64,000 nucleotides of DNA, from the NCBI RefSeq assembly GCF_012927265.1, contig NZ_JABBGF010000004.1:217398-281397 (forward strand), read 5' to 3'. The notes under the pieces are model-generated. The model saw only the letters and a list, made by a program, of their open reading frames with translations, did not search any database and was not told the origin of the DNA. Origin of the DNA: Chryseobacterium cheonjiense (GTDB lineage Bacteria > Bacteroidota > Bacteroidia > Flavobacteriales > Weeksellaceae). Below, piece by piece: positions 18,487 to 29,900 of the stretch (position 1 is the stretch's first letter; each line of letters begins with the position of its first letter). The translations under genes and the position numbers were made by a program.

Positions 18487-19725
18487 TTATTGTATTTTTT
18501 TCTCAAGGTTATAAATCTTTTCAAAATAATTTCCGAGTGATATAAGCTTTTCGTTATCTGTGGGATTTATGTATTTTAAAAAGACTTGTTCGCTGCTATG
18601 CCCTGTTGCATGCATTAAAAGAGGAGTAGGAATTTTACCATAAAAATTAGTGGCAAAACTACGTCGTCCAATATGCGATGATATAGCTTTCCATTTTTCA
18701 ATTTTAGTTTTCAGACTTCTGAATCCTGTTCTTTTTCTTGTGTAAACTAACTGATTAATTTTAGAAATTTTTGCAATCTGTTTTATGTGCTCATTGTAAA
18801 TTTTCATAGAAAGAGCTTTGGGAAATTGATCATTGTTCTTGGAAAGAATTTCAGATACGACGGGATGCAGTGGTAATTGAATATGTTTATTGGTCTTTTT
18901 TTGAATAAAAAAAATGAAAGGTTTATTATGGATATATATAATCTGGTCCACTGAAAAATGTATGAAATCTGAAAATCGCTGGCCGGTATAGCAGCTTATT
19001 AAAAGCCAGTCCCGGGCAATTTCCAGATCATCGGAAATGGCAGTATTTTTAATCCGAAAAATTTCTTCTTCGGTAAGGGTAATTATTTCTTTATACTGTT
19101 TTTCACGGCCTACTTCAAGCTCTTTAACATTTGTTTTAATTCCTTTGCGTTCAACGAAATTGAGAATAGTTTTGAAGAATTTTATGGTTCTGTTGATGGT
19201 GCTGGTACTATAATTTTCCTTATGTCCAAATTTTAAGAATTCGGCAGCGAAATTGCCGTCTACGTTTTCAATATATATATGTTTGCAAATCTCACCCTGA
19301 AATTGTTCTATAAGATTATAGAAAACCATATATCTGTGGTATGTGGAATAGCTTATGGCCTCCTTCCGCGAATTTATATACTGCATCGTATATTTTAAAA
19401 ATGAGTTGGGGGGCAGTGTTTCCAAATCATCATTACATATTCTGGTGATGAAATTTATGATCGCTTTTTTACTGATCTGGCTTTTTTTTACATTACAGCT
19501 TGAAGCATATTCTGAAATATATAACTTAATGGTATTAAGTATTTTATTAAGCTTCTTGTTGCTTTTTTTATAGATGTTTTTAGGTCTTTGTCTGAAAGAA
19601 TCCCATTCTTCAGGAATAATTTCCAAGGAAGTATTTAGATCAATTGTTTTACCAGACTTATCAGTTATTTTAAGGCAAATGTTAGCTGCAAGATTATTTG
19701 GTAATAAATAAAATTTACATGTCAT
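18487..19725 (-). CDS. Tyrosine recombinase (site-specific integrase/invertase)
   Basis: A 412-residue recombinase of the Bacteroidetes type, with an N-terminal arm-binding-like domain (about 1-75), a SAM-like core-binding domain (about 105-195) and a catalytic domain. The catalytic residues are all visible: Arg250 in TGQRFSD, Lys near 277, His351 and Arg354 in HIGRRSFAT, His376 in ATGHSS and Tyr385 in LKYINPT. The ATG at 19725 gives MTCKFYLLPNN; the upstream in-frame extension to 19800 runs through promoter and recombination-site sequence and is rejected. Phage, conjugation and cargo genes are absent nearby. The gene abuts paired inverted sites (19768-19997), which suggests that it inverts the segment between them. 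Confidence 0.92.
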   Translation of the reverse strand: MTCKFYLLPNNLAANICLKITDKSGKTIDLNTSLEIIPEEWDSFRQRPKNIYKKSNKKLNKILNTIKLYISEYASSCNVKKSQISKKAIINFITRICNDDLETLPPNSFLKYTMQYINSRKEAISYSTYHRYMVFYNLIEQFQGEICKHIYIENVDGNFAAEFLKFGHKENYSTSTINRTIKFFKTILNFVERKGIKTNVKELEVGREKQYKEIITLTEEEIFRIKNTAISDDLEIARDWLLISCYTGQRFSDFIHFSVDQIIYIHNKPFIFFIQKKTNKHIQLPLHPVVSEILSKNNDQFPKALSMKIYNEHIKQIAKISKINQLVYTRKRTGFRSLKTKIEKWKAISSHIGRRSFATNFYGKIPTPLLMHATGHSSEQVFLKYINPTDNEKLISLGNYFEKIYNLEKKIQ

Positions 19726-19738
19726 TAGTCGTTTTTTT

Positions 19739-19761
19739 TTTAGATTTCCAACAAATCTAAA
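19739..19761 (-). other. Hairpin in the recombinase leader
   Basis: TTTAGATTT and AAATCTAAA (9-bp arms, 5-nt loop) lie between the predicted transcription start (about 19792) and the ATG at 19725. A run of A follows on the mRNA, so it is not a terminator. It could affect translation or be a protein-binding dyad. Confidence 0.4.
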
Positions 19762-19767
19762 TACAAT

Positions 19768-19790
19768 TATTAGTCCTAACAAGACTAATA
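19768..19790 (+). repeat. Inverted recombination-site candidate, left copy
   Basis: Two perfectly inverted 8-bp half-sites, TATTAGTC (19768-19775) and GACTAATA (19783-19790), flank the asymmetric spacer CTAACAA. This is the core-site layout of tyrosine recombinases. A reverse-oriented copy lies at 19975-19997; 20 consecutive positions are identical between the two. Confidence 0.75.
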
Positions 19791-19797
19791 CTTCCTG

Positions 19798-19827
19798 CAA
19801 AGTTACACAAAGTTTTTAAATCTGCAA
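19798..19827 (-). promoter_or_regulatory. Consensus promoter inside the invertible segment
   Basis: On the minus strand a TTG (19825-19827) is followed by a 19-bp spacer and TAACTTTG (19798-19805), a full match to the Bacteroidetes consensus. Transcription would start near 19792, at the edge of the left inverted site, and read into the recombinase gene in the orientation given. Confidence 0.7.
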
Positions 19828-19974
19828 CTGAAATAAGATATTGTTAATCAGTAATTTATGTATGTATTTATAATCACTTTTTAGTGTATAATTTTTTCTA
19901 TAAAACAATTATTATTAAATAATTAATAAGAATTATGCTTGTAAATTATTGTATCACTTGTTATAAATTTTAAA

Positions 19975-19997
19975 TATTAGTCTTGTTAGGACTAGTA
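19975..19997 (-). repeat. Inverted recombination-site candidate, right copy
   Basis: Half-sites TATTAGTC (19975-19982) and GACTAGTA (19990-19997; one mismatch to a perfect dyad) flank the spacer TTGTTAG, the exact reverse complement of the left spacer. The distance between the two spacer centres is 207 bp. Confidence 0.75.
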
Positions 19998-20094
19998 TAT
20001 AAAAAGTAAGTTTTTAAATAATATTTTAGGGAGTGCTCATGATGGTTATATGGTATCCATAAAAATAAAGGGAAACTAACTTTAATGATTGAAA

Positions 20095-20733
20095 ATGAAA
20101 ACACAAATGATCAAAAATGAGCAGTTAATCCTTAATTTTTTCCGAAAATTAGGCGCTTTTTTTATCATCATTACTTCAGTGTTTCATTATGGACAATCTT
20201 TCACGTCAGATAATCCAGCCGTATATATTCGGGAAGGTACCGTATTAACCCAAAATTATGAATCAAAAGAGGAGGTTTCTGAAACAAGTAAAGAAAACAC
20301 ATCAGAAATTATTATTACAGGTAAGGAGCATTTACACACTGCCAATGGCGCTATTGTATATGGTATAAAAAATATATCTGCAAACACAATTAAAAAAAAT
20401 GAAATTTTCTTTTCCCGTCAACAAAAAATCATTGAAGACAAAAAGGAAGTATCCTGGAAAAAAACTCTGAAAAATAAACCTTCGGTCCCAGCTCAAAACA
20501 TCAGGACACAGCCGGATCAAAACCGCTTTTACGCGGCCTCTTTATCGGGGCAGACGGTATGTGTAACACCGGGCAGTCACTATCAGAATTTCATATTTTA
20601 TCATACGATCAGGTATGTCTCTGCAATACAGCATGATGAATATATCAATACAAATTATCACTACCGCTATTCTGTTTTTTCAAAAAATATTATAGATGGT
20701 GGAGGCATACGTCCGCCACCCTTTCATTGTTAA
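20095..20733 (+). CDS. Secreted protein of unknown function, first gene after the invertible segment
   Basis: A 212-residue protein with a signal-like hydrophobic stretch (FFIIITSVFHYGQS, about 20-35) and then a polar region. The middle is rich in Glu/Lys/Thr. The C-terminal third is aromatic (HYQNFIFYHTIRYVS, NTNYHYRYSVF) and ends in GGGIRPPPFHC. I recognise no family. The ATG at 20095 is preferred to the TTG at 20089. It is the first gene downstream of the right inverted site, with a leader of about 100 nt, and 174 bp precede the giant-protein gene. It may be co-transcribed with the giant protein. Confidence 0.65.
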   Translation: MKTQMIKNEQLILNFFRKLGAFFIIITSVFHYGQSFTSDNPAVYIREGTVLTQNYESKEEVSETSKENTSEIIITGKEHLHTANGAIVYGIKNISANTIKKNEIFFSRQQKIIEDKKEVSWKKTLKNKPSVPAQNIRTQPDQNRFYAASLSGQTVCVTPGSHYQNFIFYHTIRYVSAIQHDEYINTNYHYRYSVFSKNIIDGGGIRPPPFHC

Positions 20734-20907
20734 AAGACTTTTATCGGGATGCCCGGATCAGGAATTCTTTCCGCTTTAAAAATGATATTACATGATATTC
20801 TTGCTGAAAGTTCCTGTTACGATTCATTTATTGTATTACAGTAAATGCTCTTTATTCTGATAAAAGCAGTGAAGAATAAAAATTTTTTACGAATACACAC
20901 AACAACA

Positions 20908-23900
20908 ATGAAAAAAATCTTATTAATAATATACTGCCTGTTGTTTATAGTTTGGACACAGGCACAGTCTCCCGGCGGCGTTTCGTCCAATCTGGCAGGC
21001 TGGTATAGTGCAGATGTCTCTGCCAATGCCACTACGTGGACGGACCGTTCTCCGGCAGGCAACAATCTTACGGGAGCAGGGACACCCACCTTTACAAATT
21101 TACTGAATTTTAACAGGGTTGCCACGTTTAACGGCTCCAGTCAGCGTTTCTCACTTGCTACAACATCAGCATCCTGGCCTGGAACCAATACGGCAAATAC
21201 CTATTATTATGTTGCCACTCCCACAGGAGCCAATGCCTCCAGATCCGTTTTCGGAAAAGGAACAGGAACTACCGCAACAAATGGATTGCACAGCGGTAAA
21301 GGTTCTACTGCCACAACGTTGGTTAGTGGTGCTACACCAGCAGGAACAGTAAGTAAGACTTTAGTCTGGGCTCAAAATGTACCCGAGATGATCCGTACAG
21401 GATTTAATGGGGGGACTACCGGGGCGCATTATATTTCGGATAACGGCACTGCGGAAACTTCAGCAGGGTCCAGCAATCCTAGTTATGCAGCTAATTCTGC
21501 ATTTGCTATTGGTTCTCAAAACACCGCGGCAGGTTTTTGGGATGGAGATGTTGCTGAGGTTATAGCGTATTCCGGTAAGCATACCGCTGCAGACTTCAAC
21601 CGGGTAGAAAGTTATCTCGCGATGAAGTACGGAATTACAAAAGCAAGTAATTATGTAAACTCTGCAGGAACAACCATTTGGACCAGTGGAGGAGGTTATG
21701 ATAATAACATAGCAGGAATTGGCCGGGATGATATGGGGGGATCTGCAAACAACGGACTCAACCAGAAGCAATCGCAATCACAGAACAGCGGTTTACAGCC
21801 GGTAATCGGAAATGTCAACATTACCGATACCAATGCTAATAACACCAACACTTTCAGTACAGATTTATCTGCACTGGTTTTGGGTTCAGATACGGGAAGC
21901 ACATCCTTTGCCACATCTTTTGTTTTTGGAGGACTGAACAACAGAATGGCAAGAATATGGAGAGTGCAGGAAACCGGAACAGTAGGAACTGTGAAAGTAG
22001 CCTTGCCGGCAAACCAGATTACAGCTAATCTATCATCACTGAGTCTGGTTGTGAGCGTAGACGCAACGTTCGATGGTAGTGATACCAGAACTGCGATGAC
22101 TTTAGAAACATTGGGCGGTATACAATATTATACCGCAACAGTAGATTTTACTTCAGGGCAGTTCTTCACCTTTGCATCTCTGGTAACGGCTCCCGGTGGG
22201 GTCATTTCAGGGCTTAACATCTGGTTTGATGCTTCTACAGGAACTTTTTCAGATAACGGAATTACACCGTCTGTAAATAATGGTAAAGTTGCACAATGGA
22301 ATAACCGTACTAATAATCCAAACTTTTTATCGGTCAACCAGTCAAATGCAACACGGCAGCCGGATTATAAAACTGGATATGTGAATTTTAACCCTGCTAT
22401 TGAATTTTTTGGTTCATCAACGGCAAACCAGGAATCATTGATTAGGAACGGACTTGTCTCAGATCTTTTTACAAGCAATGCCAATAGTTCTTTTATGTTG
22501 TGGAGAGCAGCAACAGGTGTTTTATCAACCACAAATTATACGAACACAGCAAATCGTTATGATTTTTATGCTTCCAATACCGGGCAATTTGGAGGCAATT
22601 TTATCAGCACTACAGGTACTCTTTCTACATGGAATATTACTTCTTTTGTTATAAATAGTACAGCTAACCTAGGATCTGTAAATGGAGGCTCTCCTTATTC
22701 TTCTATCAGCAGGTCTGTAGATTTAAACACTGCTGTCACAGCAGATTTTGCACTTGGCGGGAGGCCGGACGGACAGTTTTTTGATACAAGCTATATCCCC
22801 GAATTTATTAATTACACAAGGGTATTGACAAATTCCGAATTGAATAGAGTAAACTCTTATCTCTCTTTAAAATATGGAACAACCTTAGGAACAGCCTCTA
22901 ATCTGGTAAACTATACCAGTTCCGATGGAAGTACAATATTCTGGACAGGAAATGCCACTTACCAAAATAATATCGCAGGTATTGTAAGAGACGATGCTTC
23001 TGCTTTAAACCAGAAACAATCCCAAAGTGTTAACAGTGGATTGCAGCCTGTAATCGGAAATGTAAATATTACCGACACGAATGCCAATAATACCAACACT
23101 TTCAGTACAGATTTATCTGCTTTGGTTTGGGGCTCCGATACAGGAAGCACTTCTTTTGCCACTTCATTTGTATTTGGAGGACTCAACAACAGAATGGCAA
23201 GAATATGGAGAGTGCAGGAAACAGGAACAGTAGGAACAGTGAAAATTGCTTTACCGACAAGCCAGATCTTAGGTAATTTATCTTCTCTTAGTTTGGTGGT
23301 AAGTGCAGATGCAACGTTTGATGGAACAGATGCTCGAACTGCGATGACTTTAGAAACTTTGGGCGGAGTGCAGTATTATACAGCAACGGTAGATTTTACT
23401 TCCGGACAGTTCTTTAGCTTTGCAGCTTTTATAACAGCGCCGGGTGGAGTGTTAGGTTCATCTCTTTGGTTGAAAGCCGATACAGGAACCAACACCACTG
23501 TAAATGGTAGCACCATTACCGCTTGGAATGACCAAAGTGGAAACAGCAGGCATGTTACTCAAAGTAATGGAAACGGGTCTGTTCTTTATAATACAGTTGT
23601 GGGTAACACAAGATTTAACTTTAATCCTTCATTGTATTTTGATACCACAACCGATGCTTTAAGAAGTGCTGCCGGCGTTAATATATTTAACACGAACAAT
23701 CAAAGTGCTACAATATTTGGTGTTTCCGACCAGGATGATTTTGAATTGTTACAGGTTAATCATACTTCTATATCAGCATTTGGACCTGGTTATGCTTATG
23801 ATAGTCCGGATATAAGATCTTCGGGTATATTCTCTTACAATAATAATATATCCAATTCAATATTATTATCTCCGGGTAATTTTGGATCAAATACAACCAG

Positions 23901-26900
23901 AATCAGTACCATTTCACTTATAGAAAACGCAGCTACATCAGACCAGGCAAGATTTTCATACAATGGTGGTGTGTTTTCATTATCAACCGGAGAATATGAG
24001 TTGGGAACTGACCGATTTTTGATTGGCGGTGATGGATTTACCGGTGGCGATAATGCTACCTCTATTGGAAATGTTTCAGAAATTATTGCTTATGAATCTC
24101 AATTAAGTAATGTTGAAATGTTAAGGATACAATCATATTTATCCATTAAATATGGTACTACCTTAAATCAGGCCATATTACAAAACTACTTAGCTTCCGA
24201 TGGTACTACAATATATTGGAACGCAACCACGAATACCGGTTATAACAATAATATAGCGGGTATTGCGAGGGATGATTTCTCTGGATTAAACCAAAAACAA
24301 TCGCAAAGTGTTAACACTGGTATTCAGCCTGTAATCGGAAATGTAAATATTACCGATACCAATGCCAATAATACCAACAATTTTACGGCAGATTTATCTG
24401 CTTTGGTTTGGGGCTCCGATACAGGAAGCACTTCTTTTGCCACTTCATTTGTATTTGGAGGGTTGAATAACAGAATGGCAAGAATATGGAGAGTGCAGGA
24501 AACCGGAACAGTAGGAAATGTTAAGGTGGCTATACTAGCGAGCCAGATTACAGCAAATGTATCTTCTCTTAACTTGGTGGTAAGTGCTGACGCAACGTTT
24601 GATGGCACTGATACAAGAACAGCGATGACACTGGAAACTTTGGGCGGAGTGCAGTATTATACCGCAACTGTAGATTTCACAACAGGGCAATTCTTTACAT
24701 TTGCTTCTTTCGTAACGGCACCTGGTGGAGTATCAGGTATAAATTTATGGTACAAAGCAGATCAGGGAGTGACCACTTCTACAGGAGTATCTCAATGGAA
24801 TAATTCTGCACAAAATGCTTATAACTTAACTCAGGGTACGGCGGCAAACCAACCGGTTTATAATACAACGACCAATATTATAAATTTTAATCCTTCAATG
24901 CGTTTTGACGGAACGAATGATAATTTACAGGCAGCCAATGTACCTATTAGTGAGGTAGCTTCGGGCAGCAACCCATATGCTTCTTCTCATTATATTGTAT
25001 ACAGGGGATTATCTACAACTAATGGACCATTATATGTAAGTGCTACCAACACTCCCTCAATTTGGAATGTAGGTTCACAAACAGATGGTCAGGTATTAAT
25101 TACAAATAGGTATATATCTACCTCAGCAGTAAATGTTAATGAGACAAGATTACAAGCCTTTGATGGAACATCAAATGCCGCAAGTTCGTATTTAAATGGA
25201 TTATTGATGTCATCAACATTAAGTGCCTCCACAGGTACATCGGCGGCGAATCCATTTTTCTCGGTAGGGGTTACGCCTGGAGCATCTAATTATGCTAATG
25301 CAGATATTGCTGAGATTGTTGTATATAATACAAACCAGCCGGTTAATAGAAACAGGATAGAAAGTTATTTGTCTTTAAAATATGGGATTACCAAATCCGG
25401 AGACTATCAGAATTCTGTATCCTCTATTATTTGGAATGCAACAACCAATACAGGTTATAACAATAACATCGCTGGTATTGCAAGAGATGATGCTTCCGCT
25501 TTAAACCAAAAACAATCCCAAAGCGTAAACACGGGTCTGCAACCTGTAATTGGGAATGTGAATATTGCGGCTACTAATGCAGGCAATACCAACAATTTTA
25601 CTGCAGATTTATCTGCTTTGGTTTGGGGTTCGGATACGGGAAGCACTTCTTTTGCTACTTCCTTTATTTTTGGAGGATTAAATAACAGAATGATCCGCAT
25701 CTGGAGAGTACAGGAAACCGGAACGGTAGGAACGGTGAAGATTGCTATACCGGCAAGCCAGGTTGCAGGAAATATATCTTCTCTTAACTTGGTGACAAGT
25801 GCAGATGCAACGTTTGATGGCAGCGACCCAAGAACAGCAATGACATTGGAAACGTTAGGCGGCGTGCAGTATTATACCGCAACCGTAGATTTTACTTCCG
25901 GACAGTTCTTTACTTTTGCTGCAGTAGCAACAGCTCCGGGTGGAGTATTGGGTACAACAAGCTGGTTTAAATCGGATGCTGATGTGACACTTAATGGAAG
26001 TACGGTAAGTGCATGGAAAAACCAGTCAGCAAATGCTAATCTAGCAAACCTGTCACAGGCAACAGCTTCAAGACAGCCTTCTTACAGCAGCAATGGATGG
26101 AATTTTAATCCAAGCATTACTTATGACGGAAATTCTGACATTTTGGAAAGCACCTTCCCGAGTATGTTAAATGTTTTAAATGCTACTAATAATGAAATGT
26201 TTGGAGCATTAAGTGTTACCGGAGGAAGCGGGGCAAGAGTATATTTTCAAATATCAGACAATGGTCTTATCAACCCAAGACTTTCCCTTGAAAATGCAAT
26301 AGCGCATTTCCCATCTACATCAGGTTTTATTACTAATACAGGTTTAAGCCAAACGAGCAGTTTACCTAGTATTATTAATTTTTCATCAGGTTCGGGTAAT
26401 TTATCGTATGCTATAAATGGGAATACGCCTGCAACCGGTACATTTTCAGGGTCCATTACAGCAGGATCTGTTCCGAGATATATGCTAGGTGGCTATAACA
26501 GTTCTGGCAGCTATGCAAATTTTACCTCAGGAAATATCAATGAAGTAATTACCTATGACAAAACCTTAACAACGACGGAAAGACAAAGAGTACAAAGTTA
26601 TCTGGCTGTCAAATATGGACAGACATTAGCTCATTCTTATTTGAATTCTTCAGGAACAGCAATTTGGGATATTACTACTAATACAGGATATAATAATAAT
26701 ATCACAGGAATTGCAAGAGATGATTTCTCCGGATTAAATCAAAAACAATCCCAAAGTGTTAATACCGGCACCCAAATGGTGATAAGTAATGGAAATATCG
26801 CAGCAAGCAATGCAGCTAATACCAATAACTTTACAGCAGACTTATCTGCCTTGGTTTGGGGCGATAACGGTCTTTCTTTAACGTATACTACTTCAGTAAC

Positions 26901-29900
26901 CAATAATATTCCCTCCGGGTTAAACTTTGCCTATCGCATGAGCAGAATCTGGAGAGTTCAGGAAACAGGAACGGTTGGTACAACGAAAGTAGCAATGCGT
27001 TCGGCAGCTGTTGCCAATGGAGAAAATGCTTATATCATTGTAAGCTCCAGCCCGACATTTGCCAGCGGAAATACGTGGTATCCGTTAACAACAACTACAA
27101 CGATTAACGGAGTAGCCCACTATACCGCAGATATCGACTTTACCAATGGTCAATACTTTACCTTTGCAGTAAAGATGATTGGTCCTGGAGGAGTTCCCGG
27201 CTCATCTTTATGGGTGCGTGCCGATAAAGCGGGTACTTACAGCAATAATGGAACGGTAAATAACTGGGATGATGTAAGTGTAAATGATAATGATGTTTTA
27301 CAAAGCACCGCTGCCAACCAGCCTTTGTATAAAGACAACATAAATGATAATTTGAATTTTAACCCGGTATTGTCTTTTGATGGAACCAATGATTATATGG
27401 ACGCAACCACTTTCACCATCAACGGCTCAACTAATACCTTATTCTCAGCAGTTAAACCTAATGTTGTAAATGTTACACAGGATATTTTGGGCTTCGGTGC
27501 AGTAAATTCAAGCAGCGGGGGAGAACTTAGATTTAACAATGCTGTTCTCGAATATGGACAGAATAATGGTACTTTCGTTTCTATTTTTAGTGGTTCAGTT
27601 TTAACTGCAGGAACACCTTTGTTATTTGGTTCTTCAATGAATAATGTAGCCAACGGAACGAACCTGTATTATAATAACAGAACCCTTACAACCGGAACAA
27701 TTGGGCAAATTCCATCTGCTGCTAATCTCGTAAGCATTGGCTCCAGGACTCTTTTTCCCGGTCGTGCTTTCTATTTCAATGGTCTTATCCCGGAAGTAGC
27801 AGCGTTCAATTCTGTACTAACAGCAACGGAACGCCAGAGAGTAAATTCGTATTTAGCAATTAAATACGGTATGACACTTGATCAGACCTCATTAACCAAT
27901 TACCTTGCTTCCAATGCTGGTATTATTTGGAATGCAACCACAAATACCGGCTATAACAACAATATAGCAGGAATTATGAGAGATGATGCTTCAGGATTAA
28001 CCCAGAAACAGTCTCAGAGTGTAAACAGCGGACTGCAGCCGGTAATCGGAAATGTAAATATTGCCGATACCAATGCCAATAACACCAACAATTTGAGTTC
28101 AGACTTATCTTCTTTAGTTTGGGGTTCAGATACGGGAAGTACATCTTTTGCTACTTCTTTCGTATTTGGAGGATTAACGGCGAGAATGACACGTACCTGG
28201 AAAGTACAGGAAACCGGAGCGGTAGGATCGGTGAAAGTAGCTTTACCGGTAAGCCAGGTTACAGGAAATATATCCTCTCTTAACCTAGTGGTGAGTGCAG
28301 ATGCAACGTTTGATGGTAGTGATACCCGAACAGCCATGACTTTAGAAACCTTGGGCGGTGTGCAGTATTACACCGCAACGGTAGACTTTACAACAGGGCA
28401 GTTCTTCAGCTTTGCTGCGGTGGCAACAGCACCTGGAGGAGTTTTCCCTGCGTTAGGTGTCTGGTTAAAAGCTGATGCAGGTACGTCTACAACAACTAAT
28501 GGAAGTACTTTAACGAGTTGGACTGATCAGAGCAGTGGCAGTAGCTTTACAAATGCCGCAGGAACAGTTTTATACCAGACATCAGCTGGTAACAGTGGAT
28601 TTAATTTCAATCCTTCCCTTAACTTTAGTACCACGAGCACTGCCTTGAGATCCAGCAATACCCTGTTTCCCGCATCTCCGGTATCCAGTGCTACATTCTT
28701 TGGGGTATCTAATGTTAATGGTTCCCAGCTTTTAAGTGTTAACAGCAATTTAGAAACCACGGCCTTTTCTTTTTATGATTATCCGTCTTTCAGCAGTAAT
28801 TCGCTGTTTGCTCGCACGAACTCCAGCAGTGGTGGTTTATTTGCAGCCAATAATAGCTTGACAGGTACTATAAGCCGCATTTCAACAGGAATAATGGCAA
28901 ACGGAACATCGGTTACATTTTCACTTAATGGTGGTACGGCTACAACTGTTACAGGGACTTATACCACTAATACTGGTGCTATGACAATAGGAGCTGATAC
29001 CTGGTCTGGCGGCGATGACTTGACGGCTGTAGGAAATGTTCCGGAAGTCATTGCGTATATTCGACAGTTAACAGCCTTAGAGCAATTAAGAGTAGAAAGT
29101 TATCTTGCGGTTAAATATGGCATCACTAAAACAGGAGATTATCAAAACTCTGCTGCAACGGTGATCTGGACCAATGATGCTTCCTATCAAAACAATGTAT
29201 TTGGTATATTGAGGGATGATGTTTCTGCATTACACCAGCGAATCTCCAAATCGGTGAACAGCGGCAGTGTGCTCACCTTATCTACCGATACCAATTTTAC
29301 CAACGCCAACAGTACCCATGCGGCCATTGGTACAGACCTTCAGTCATTGGTCATCGGGGAGACTACAGGAGCATATACCTTTACCGGTACTGCGCTTACC
29401 GCTTCAGGAGTTACCTTCAGTACCACCGAAGCCATGGCGAAACGCTGGAAAGTCCAGGATACGGGAGGTATCAGCTGTATCAACTTACGTTTTGATGCCA
29501 CTTCATTGCCGGCCTTATCCGGAAATGAACGCTATTACCTGATCGTGAGTGATGATGCCAACTTTACTTCAAACGTAGTGTACCGGGCAGTGACCAGAAC
29601 CGGCAACAATATTGATGTAAGCGTAAACTTCAGAGACAATAATGTATCCTATTTTACATTAGCCAAAAAAGATCTGGGCATCTCCGGAGGAGACCTTACC
29701 GATGTGAAATCCGGTATCAGCACCATTCCTTCCGCAGCTTGGAAGCCAACGCTTCCAAACACCTACCTGGAAATCAATTCCAACTCCAAAGGATTGGTGG
29801 TAAGCCGCGTAGCCAGCACTGCTGCAATCGTAAACCCGATTGAAGGAATGATCATCTATGATCTTAGCGATAACACGATGAAAGTCTATACAGGCACCAT

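Larger units (their letters stand above)
19768..19997. other. Putative invertible promoter segment
   Basis: About 185 bp of AT-rich DNA bounded by inverted copies of one core site with the same 7-bp spacer in opposite orientation, which is the geometry for inversion rather than excision. One side abuts the recombinase gene and the other faces the secreted-protein gene set starting at 20095. The segment has no ORF of note but holds a consensus promoter at its left edge pointing left. A weaker rightward match (TTG 19939-19941, TAAATTTT 19964-19971, 22-bp spacing) lies near the right edge. Inversion would swap which side gets the strong promoter. This is a sequence-based inference. Confidence 0.65.

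Noticed and set aside
18487..19725. Tyrosine recombinase as the integrase of a prophage or conjugative element
   Set aside because: No phage structural, replication, mobilisation or tRNA attachment features are within reach on either side, and the inverted site pair beside it offers a simpler role.
20970..29680. Periodic repeats as a CRISPR array or satellite
   Set aside because: The period is about 1.25 kb, fully in frame, and the repeats encode protein modules.
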